From Lycocorax pyrrhopterus obiensis (lineage: Eukaryota; Chordata; Aves; Passeriformes; Paradisaeidae): 64,000 nt of DNA. The stretch's first letter is position 1; each line of letters starts with the position of its first letter. This document shows, piece after piece, positions 56,401 through 64,000 of the stretch. The stretch lies in NCBI GenBank assembly GCA_014706295.1, contig JACSVZ010000025.1:806001-870000 (forward strand), read 5' to 3'. The notes beneath the pieces are model-generated. The model had not been told where the DNA came from, searched no databases, and saw nothing but the letters and a program-made list of their open reading frames with translations. The translations under genes and the position numbers were made by a program.

Positions 56401-59399
56401 GGGAAAGGAGAAGCTGTCCCAGCTCCATGACGTCTGAAGGAGAGCCAGCAGCTGCCCCGGGCTGGGGCAGGAGTGAATTTGGCCGTGGAGAAGTGAAAGA
56501 GCCACCCCAGCCAGGAGAGAGGTCATGGAAGGTTCAGAAACCACGGCAAAGTCTCTGCTCTCCTAACACCTTTCCTCAGTGCTAAATGAGTAATAATTAT
56601 TATTGTTCTGTTAACCCAAGGTTCGTCAGCGGCCCTGGGAACAATGGGGCATTACTGCCCGTCCTTTCTTTGTTCCCAGCGGTCGAAAACAGCGGGGCCG
56701 CGCTGTGGAGGGAGGGCAGATGGTTATCGCCCATCTCCAGCCCCGCATCCTCCCTCCCCGGACAGAGCCTGAGTGGGTATTGACGCTCAGTAACGACCCA
56801 GTGGAAAACGAGGGTGAGGCTTGGATGGGGAAGAGGAAAGATTTCTCTAAAGCCTGCGAGCAGCAAATAGGAACCAGTTGCTGGGGCGAAGTCATGTTTG
56901 GCAGGTCTTGGACTCGGAATGGTCACATCCCAGCTGAAGAAACTAATCAATGGATTCCTTCCATGCCTTCTGCGAACACTGAGCCATTGAGCGGCTCAGC
57001 TGGAGCTCAGAGCCAGGCCTTTCATGTTGCAGCTCTGAAGTGAACACAAATTAAGGCGGCTGCTGGGATGGAGTTCGAAGGAGAGATTCAGCTGCCCTGG
57101 GAGGAAACCTCCGTCCGCAGCCACTCCGTTCTTTTCCTCCCCTTTGGGGATTTTTGCCCTGGTGCTACTTTTGGAAGCATTTCCAGTTTCCCTGCGTGTA
57201 GGGGTTGCCATGCATTGCACCAGCAAAATGGGACATAGGTTTGGGGAGGCGCAAGGGGATGAGGCAAAGCTCAGAGCTCCTCTGCAGCCACCCTGCACCA
57301 AGCTGGGCTCGGTGTCATAGGCTGTGTGGGACCAGGGCTCAGCTGGGATGCCAGCAGCGTGTGGATCTCTCCTAATAAGAACCACGCAAGCTGTGAGAAA
57401 GGTCTTTACTAGGGGCTTTGTCGTGGTCCAGAAGAGAAGGATCTCCAGCACAGGTGCCCTGGAGTTCAGCCAGTCCTCGAGACTGTAACACTGCGGGAGA
57501 GGCTGAGCCAAAAGCATCGGCCCAGGGGAGCAAGGCTAAAGCAGAGACACCTCAGGGCCTCCTCTGTTGCTGCCTCTCAATCCCTGGCAGGTCCATCCTC
57601 TGCCCAGGAGAGCCTCGTGCCGTGTGCCACCAACAGCCTGTCCCAGTTTGTGTTTGGGCGAGTCCCGGTGACCTCGCCGGGCCTCCTCCTCCCCTTTTTC
57701 GGTCTGGGGGTTGTGGTTTGCTGCAGCGGCGCTCCGAGCGGGGCGAACGAGCCGCCCGGGGGGGTCATTTCCATACGGTTGGGACTGCAGGTGCTTTCTG
57801 CTGGCTCCGGCAGGCAGCTGCACAAACCGGCACCCCCGGCCAGCTCCCTCCTCTCCCTGCCGCGGGATCCCAGCCCGGCCGAGCGCAGGAAGGGAAGGAC
57901 TGGGGAGCTCTGATAACTGCATCGGGTTTCTGTTCCCAAGCCTGCTCTGGAGGGATCAGAGATCAGGCAGCTGTTTCTCCTGAATCCCCTTTTGATTTTC
58001 AGCTAGAAACGTTCTGCTAAATCTGCTTTCTGTGGTTTCTTCCTTCAATTGTTGCTGTAGGGGGAAGAAAGAAACCCAAACCTAGGGCAGGTGCAAGCAC
58101 ATGATCCTGTCCTGGGGAGGGACCACATTTTATCCTTGCAGCCATCCTCTTTCCACCTTCAGATTTCCAGGTTCATTCCTGTGGTAGGTTTCAAACCACC
58201 AGCCGAGGTTTCCAACCCTGAGCACGGCTCAGGTTCTCCCGAGCCCTCGGGAATCCGTGGAGGAGGTTTTCCATCACAGCAAATCGCTGGTCCTGCTCCA
58301 CTGCTGCAGGAATAGGTTGCCCAGGACTGAGCTTGCAAGTAAATTGGAAACAAGATTGCCTGTAAAACTGGGGATGGGAGAGGTTGTCAGTGGGTGAGGA
58401 AGATGAACTTTGGGCTGGAGCTCCCTGCCTGGCTTTGCCAGCTCTCAGCCCTCCTGCTGCTCGGTCTGCCCGCCTTGGCAAAGCCGTGCTTGCAGCCAGA
58501 GCCAGCTCTCCACGTCTGCCCCGGCACCTCACAGCTTCTTTCGGTTGCACAAATCTCCTGCTATAAATACGCCCGTGGTGGCTGAGAAAGGCCCCACTGC
58601 AGAAGCGAAATAACCTGAGCTGCAGCGTTTGCATCTGCAGCTCATCTTTTGGGGCCTTGGGAGGTTTCAGAGGTGTTTGCAAGCGGGACCCTGGTCCATC
58701 CCAAGGGCTGGGCAGTGACCATGACCCCAGGCCTGTGTTCACTTGAGCCCATCTTTGATGGGAGCACCCTGATCTGCCCCAGAGACTCAGAGGCTGTTAC
58801 AAATTTTCGGAGTGACAGAACCACAAGAGCTGGTTGCTAATGACTTTTTTTCTCCGTGCCGGTAAGCTGACATCTGTGAGTCATTCTCTCCTTCTGCTCT
58901 GCCGTTTGTGGTCTGAAGTTTGTGCTACCCAAATACAATCAAATAGATTTCATGTGCAAACCGATATCCTTCTGTTTAACTCCATGCCGTGCTGGCATGA
59001 TACTCATCTTGCATCTTCAAGATGCTTTTTATCCAGTCAGTTCCCAACTCTTTTTGGCCTCCCACCTCTACCAAGCAGGCCTGGGAACAGCCACCCCTGG
59101 CTGTCACCCACCAGGACACAATGTGCACAGCTCTGCCCTGGCTGTGCCCCTGAGTTTGGATGTGTGGGACAGGATCAGGCTGCTCCAGGCAGGATGATGG
59201 GAACGTGAAGGGGTGATGGAAATGTGAGGAGACGAAGTGAGCATGAAGGGGTGATGGGAGCTGAAGGGGTGAGTGTGAAAGGCAGCGGTTCATGTCGAGA
59301 CAGGCGGGGTGAAGACAACTGGCCCGGTTTCAAGAGCCGTCGGTTTCAGGCAGTGGCTCCAGCCAGGGCGGCATTTTCCCGTGCTCCAGCTCTCGTCCC
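53451..59399 (+). other. ETS1: Region upstream of the p54 promoter, with regulatory-looking patches
   Basis: There is no further CR1 in these 6 kb. Patches of note are 53540-53990 (TTATTTAATTAGC homeobox-type word, CpG-moderate, possible conserved element), 55200-55700 (CpG-dense), 56150-56300 (AT-rich, GGCTAATTACG), 57640-57780 (CpG-dense with a perfect RUNX site TGTGGTTT at 57712-57719) and 58830-59030 (AP-1 site TGAGTCA at 58877-58883). These are candidates for p54 enhancers. None can be proven here. Confidence 0.45.
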
Positions 59400-60130
59400 G
59401 CCGTGTTTGGGGGCCGGGATGCGAGCAGAGGTCGGGGCGGAGGCGCCCTGGATGCGCTGCCCCCCCTCCATCCCCGGACCCCCGTTCCCCCGGCAGCGCC
59501 GGCTCCGCTCCCCGCGGCGCCGGGAGCCGGGGCCGCCTCCGGGGCGGGGCGGGGCGGGTCCCTCCCGCCGCTGTCACCGCTCGGGGCCGGCCCAGCGCCC
59601 TCCCCTCGGTTCAGCCCGGCCGGGGCGGCGGCGGCGGGGACGGGCGAGGCGGAGCGGAGCGGAGCGGGGAGCGCAGCGCAGCCGGGAGCGGAGCGAGGGA
59701 GCGCGGAAGGAAGGAAGGAAGGAGGAGGAGGAGGAGAAGGAGGAGGAGGAAGAGCAGCGGGAGGAGGGAGGCAGCGCCGGCCGCGCTGACCCGGGCGCCC
59801 CGCTCCGCGCTCGGCGGGGCTCAGCCGCCGCCCCCCGCTCCCGGCGCGACGCCCCCGGGGCGCTGCCCCAGCCATGAAGGCGGCGGTGGATCTGACCATC
59901 ATCAAGACGGAGAAGGTGGACCTCGAGCTCTTCCCGTCCCCCGGTGAGCGCCCTGTCCCCTCCGCGCCCCGCTCCGCGCAGCCCCGTCCCCTTCTCCCTG
60001 CGAGGGCGGCGGCGGGAGAGGTTTGGCCGGGGGGGAGAGGTTTGGCCGGGGGGAGGGGGTGATCCGAGAGGTCGGTGTGGGTTTTTTGGAGGTGTCTTTT
60101 GGAAGGGAACACGGAGCGCACCCCAAGTCG
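59400..60130 (+). promoter_or_regulatory. ETS1: CpG island containing the ETS1 p54 promoter and 5' leader
   Basis: Dense CpG sequence with no TATA box. A cluster of GC boxes (GGGGCGGGGCGGGGCGGG, 59541-59558) would bind Sp1-type factors and has the form of a G-quadruplex. Downstream come GGAGC repeats (about 59647-59700). A purine tract follows, beginning CGGAAGGAAGGAAGGAAGG (59704-59722), which holds four ETS-type GGAA cores and then GGAGGA repeats to about 59770. A TATA-less, GC-box promoter is what is known for ETS1, and ETS-site autoregulation is known in the family. The exact start site is not visible. No ATG occurs between about 59455 and the p54 initiation codon, so a leader starting there has no upstream ATG. 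Confidence 0.85.
59874..59943 (+). CDS. ETS1: ETS1 first coding exon of the p54 form
   Basis: Encodes the first 23 residues plus one base of the short ETS1 form, MKAAVDL-TIIKTEKVDLELFPSP. The start ATG has G at -3 and is the first ATG after the GC boxes. The donor GTGAGC follows at 59944, leaving phase 1 (lone G), identical to exon beta, so both exons share the downstream common exon. ETS1 is a nuclear ETS-domain activator; its PNT and DNA-binding domains are encoded beyond this window. The IKTE motif is the known N-terminal SUMO-acceptor site (Lys15 in human). Here it is Lys11, because the four residues KPTL found after AVDL in human and other vertebrate ETS1 are missing. The gap is exactly 12 nt and in frame. 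It may be a lineage-specific deletion, an allele or an assembly error. Confidence 0.97.
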
Positions 60131-63100
60131 CAGCGCAGCGGCGCCGCCCGGGCTCTGCCCGCTGCCGAAGGCCAATTGACTTTCCGAGCGCTTTAATGAC
60201 TTTCCATCCCCCTCCTTCTCTTAAAAACCATCCCGCCGCCCCTCCAGCCTCCTTCCCTCATGCGCCTGGCATCCTTGCCGGGATGTCGGGAAGCCCGTCC
60301 GGCGGGAGAGATGCGCTCCCCGGGACTCCCCCCATCGCTAGCTGGGATGTGCGTTCCCCCGGCCCTCGCTGGAAATGCCTTGTGTGGTCCAAGCACTCGT
60401 GGTGTTTGGGAAACACCACTCCAGCGATAACTGCTCTGGATTTTGCACTTTCAATCCAGGAAAACCCGCCGCTTTGATTTTTTTTTTTCACCTTTCTGGA
60501 GCTGGAGAAATGGGTGGAGGGAGCAACACGTTACTGAAGGGAGGCGGGAGGGGGTTTGTGTGTGTTGTAGCGGTGAGTTCAGCTGCTGCTGGCTGTGGTT
60601 ACTGCTCCGAGCCGAGCCTTGACCAGAATAAGGGCTGCTGTTCACACATTGCTGGCGTCTGGCTGCTCGCTGACCCCGGGCACTCAACTGCTCTCTGCCC
60701 TGCCCAGGCGAGGTGGAGGATGGAGCTTGGAGGGCCCGCAGGAAAAAAAAACCACCTCTTTTTTCTGTATAAAACGAGTCCTGTTGCTTCATCTCTCCCT
60801 GCTGCAATTCCCACTGGAAGTTTGCTGGATTTTGTGCAGCGCCAGTGCGGCGAAGAAAATCAAATTAAAGATTGAGTTGTACGTTTCTCTGCCGGTTAGA
60901 AAGTTTCTAGGAAAGCCAGAAAGGAGGCAGAGCTCCTGCAGGCATTGGAATTTTGGGCTGCATGTGGAAATAAAATGACAGCTGAGTGCCGGAGCCGCAC
61001 AGGGGTTGGTGCTTAGACTTCAGTAGATGCTGGTGCAGCATCAGCCGGGCTGCAGAGAGCTCCAAAGTCAGCACCCGCCTGGGCATCAGCCATCCATGGG
61101 CTACGGAGTGTCCAGCGCAGGAGTGTCTCCCTTGGGATCCCTCCTCCCGCCCTCCCTGGCCGCAGGGAGCACCCTGTGCTGGTCAGAGCAGGGCCGGTGC
61201 TCCCCGCCCCGACAGCAGGGCTGCGCCTGGCTCCGGCTGTGAGCTGGGGGCACCAGGCTTCAAAATGCCCGAGGGATGCTGAGGATGCACCCACACAGCT
61301 GAAATGAGAGGCTCGAGCGCAGCTGAGGACCCGTTTGTGCCTATTTCCTAAAACTTTGGTGAAGACTCATTCCTGCCCTTCAGCTCCCGAGGGCAGCTTG
61401 CTTTGTTGGAGGGGCGGAAAATGGGACAGGAATAAACACCATCCCATCAGGGTGGGATGGGGTTTGCTTTTCACTCCAGAGTAAAGTATCTGTTTAAATT
61501 TGCACTCTCCTGGTGTGGGTGGGAGCTCTCACAGGGGCTCTGGGTGTCTGAGCCCTGGAGCAGTGGAATTCCCTGGTGCCCGAAGGGAGGACTCAGAGTT
61601 TCACCCTGCCTTAAGCTCATTTTCTGCCGTCCCTGAAAGCACTGCTGCAGCTGATGTCAGCAAACAGTTCTTAGAGCCGACCCAAAGTTTAAACTCGGGC
61701 AGGAAGAGCGCTGAAAAACACAAACCCGAGAGGCAGAAAGGAGCTGCCCCCCCATCGGGCTCGGCTGCAGCCGCTCCTGTGCTGGTGGCTGCGCTCGCTG
61801 GGAGCCACAAAGGTCAGCGCTGTCAATTAGCGGGCTTAACCTCATTTCCCCTCCAGCTCGGGGAGAACGCGGCAGCTTTCTGGTTCGGTGGGATTGATGG
61901 TGAGGGAAGGAGTGAGGATGCTGCTGGGTTGTGTTCCTGGGATCCAGCCGTGCCGCGGGGAGGGAACATCATTTCTCTCTGCTCCTGGAGGACTCATCTG
62001 CTCCCTGACGGCTCCTTCAGCCCTGAGTCTGCCACCAAATGTTCCCATGGTCCTGAATTTCAAAATGGGCTGAGAAGGACTCCAGCCCCTTGTCCCTTCA
62101 CAAAGCAGCCGTGCCCGATGTGATCCCCGGGGTTAACCCTGGGCAGGGAGGGTCCCTGCAGCCAGAGGATTTCAGTTGTGCAGGATGTTTGATGTGCCAG
62201 GTGCCTGATGCCCCATAAAACCACACCCCTGTCCCCTCTCACCCCCCAAACCAAACCCTGCTCCATCCCACGCCTCTGCCTGCAACACTTCGGGGGGATT
62301 TGTGGTGTGTCCGAGGGGTTTAAAAATAACCTGGAAGGGATGTGGAGTTGTAGGAAGCTTCCAAAGCCAAATTTTCCCCCTCCACCCGTGCTGTTAGCAG
62401 CAGGAATGTATGGGTGAGATGAGCAGGTCAGAGCCAGAACCCCAAGGGGGTGGGTTCTCCTTTAATGGACAATTTTATGTGCATGGTTATTTTTATGAGG
62501 CTCTGATGAAGAGGACTTTAACATCACTTGTGGTGGTACCTACATGGCCGATCCACCAATGGCTTGGTGGGACAGTTTGAGACAGTGAAACCCCAAACCA
62601 TGGAAAATTCAACCCTAAGGGGAGCTTCACCTGGGGGCTGGTGGGTGCTGCCCTCCACAAATCACTTTTTTTCCTGCAAGCTCCGTTTGCTGGCTGTGGG
62701 CAGAGTGGGAAGCAGCTCCCCAGCCCTCGCTGGGAGCTGCGGGGTGTAATTGGGGTTTCCAGGCACTCATTTCTTGCTAAGGAAGCTGCGGATTTGCCGC
62801 CCCCGAGGTCCCAGAGCAGGGCTGTAATCCCAGGTGTCGTTCCTGGTCATCCCAGGCGGAGCAGGGATGCTGAGCTGCCCATCCTGCATCCAGCCCTCCT
62901 TTTGCCTCCTTTCCCTGGAAGTGTGTTACGGGAGCAGGGGCGGATTTGTTCCTGGAAAAGGGATTTGCTCCGCGCACACGCAGCACAGAAATCCGGACTT
63001 TTCGGCTTTTCAGCTCTTCCCATGCCTACCCTGAGGACAGCTGGGACATGGACACGTTGTTTCCATTGGCCTGTGCGTGGGTGGCATCCCAGGGGTGTAT

Positions 63101-64000
63101 TTTTATCTGGCAAGAGCCTTTCCCTCTGTTTAGGATTTGGGACAACGTCACTTAGGGCTGAAGCAAGATTTTCCCTTCCAAACCTCTGTAAGATTCTGGT
63201 TCTCCTGCTGTGGTGGTGCAGGGTACAGGAAAGCTCCTGCACAGCTTCCGTGCTGCTTTTGGGTGTAGGAGCTGCCTGGATCGTGCTTCTCCCCCTTCCC
63301 ACAGCCAGGTCAGGCTTTGCTTTCACTTTCAGTGCAGACAAATACGGGAGTTTGCATTTAGAGCGAGCCTGGCAAATGCAGAGCTCCTCCACAGAGTCTC
63401 GCCGCGGGCGAGTGGCAGAGAAAATCGCTCTTCTTTAGGTTTTAGGAGGGGATCCTTCATTCTGCCCTCTGCCTTGTGTAGGGAGGACAAGTCTGCAGCC
63501 ATACCTGGCTCCCAGGTGTGCAGGGAGCGGGGTCACAGCTGGATCGGCCCGTCCAGCGGGGGTCAGTTTGCTGAGCTGGTTGGGGTAAGAGCGCTCAGGG
63601 ACCTGGAACATTGCTCTCAGCCAAAAAGAAAGGTTGGATCCTGCGTTATCACCTCCAGCTGTGTCAGCTGCTGCGTGACTCAGTTTCCCTGCTGCTGACG
63701 GGAGCTGGCTCCTGCATGGCCACGTTTTCTTTCCATGCGGGATAAAACCCAGCAGAGAACTCCAGCATTTCCCTCCCCGCTTTGGGACGTTCTCTGTCCC
63801 TCGCTCTGCCTCAGAGGTGCTGGGATTGCGCTCACCTGTCCTCTCCGGGACACGCAGGATGCCAGAGCCTGGGGGAAGGAAAGCACTGCTTGGTGATTCC
63901 GGGGATGCAGGGAGTCTCACCCGGATCTTTTGGGATGCTCTGCTCTGCAGTGCAGCCAAGGTGAGAGCCGGGCTGGGCTGGGGATGCTCTGTGTGGGCTG
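59944..64000 (+). other. ETS1: ETS1 p54 intron 1 (5' part)
   Basis: The intron begins GTGAGC. Its first ~200 bp still belong to the CpG island and contain a direct duplication of 'gagaggtttggccggggg' at about 60016-60052. The remaining 3.8 kb is unique DNA without recognised exons or CR1. A perfect AP-1 site TGACTCA lies at 63676-63682. The common ETS1 exon that should follow (starting with the Asp codon before MECADV) was not found before 64000. Confidence 0.7.

Noticed and set aside
57360..57500. Possible endogenous retroviral LTR boundary
   Set aside because: No matching second LTR, primer-binding site or gag/pol-like frame was found, so there is no support.
59224..59947. Overlapping 200+ codon frames through the p54 CpG island
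   Set aside because: GC-rich, stop-poor sequence opens all frames. One of them ends exactly over the ETS1 ATG. The real coding exon is the short 59874-59943 segment, supported by family identity and a splice donor.
59944..64000. Search for the common ETS1 exon (PNT-domain side)
   Set aside because: No sequence encoding MECADV or the PNT domain was found before the window ends.

Overview
The window looks like bird genomic DNA, probably from a songbird (passerine). The evidence is about twenty scattered 3' fragments of chicken-repeat-1 (CR1) LINEs, many of the type common in passerine genomes, together with a GC-rich, gene-poor, short-intron style of sequence that suits an avian microchromosome. 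It is eukaryotic and mostly non-coding. Nearly all open reading frames here are chance frames or repeat-derived.

The only gene I can support is ETS1, on the + strand, represented by three short 5' coding exons. Exons alpha (37445-37513) and beta (39993-40137) encode the alternative N-terminus of the long ETS1 form (avian p68; the human 485-residue isoform has the equivalent). About 20 kb further on, in a large CpG island, lies the first exon of the short p54 form (59874-59943). Exons beta and p54-1 both end in phase 1 with a lone G, so each can splice to the same downstream exon, beginning with the codon for D before MECADV. That common exon and everything encoding the PNT, activation and ETS DNA-binding domains lie beyond 64000.

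Layout: 1-36900 is the region upstream of ETS1. In vertebrates this is the FLI1-ETS1 intergenic interval, and no FLI1 exon was found. It holds CR1 copies, five minisatellites, a 310-bp GGAA/GAAA tract, two orphan CpG-rich patches and several AT-richer unique segments that resemble conserved non-coding elements. 36900-37430 is the candidate p68 promoter or upstream leader. 37514-39992 is the alpha-beta intron, with a CR1 copy almost touching the alpha splice donor and a roughly 930-bp extremely AT-rich block. 40138-59400 is intronic to p68 and upstream of p54, with CR1 copies, two minisatellites and GATA/octamer/RUNX/AP-1 motif groups. 59400-60130 is the p54 promoter and leader. 59944-64000 is the first p54 intron.

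The most notable points are: a four-residue gap at the p54 N-terminus compared with the sequence known from other vertebrates; the CR1 copy within about 10 bp of the exon alpha donor; the AT-rich block between alpha and beta; and GGAA repeats (the ETS-family core site) both in the p54 leader and in the upstream tract. I found no novel enzyme system, CRISPR array, viral gene, tRNA or rRNA.
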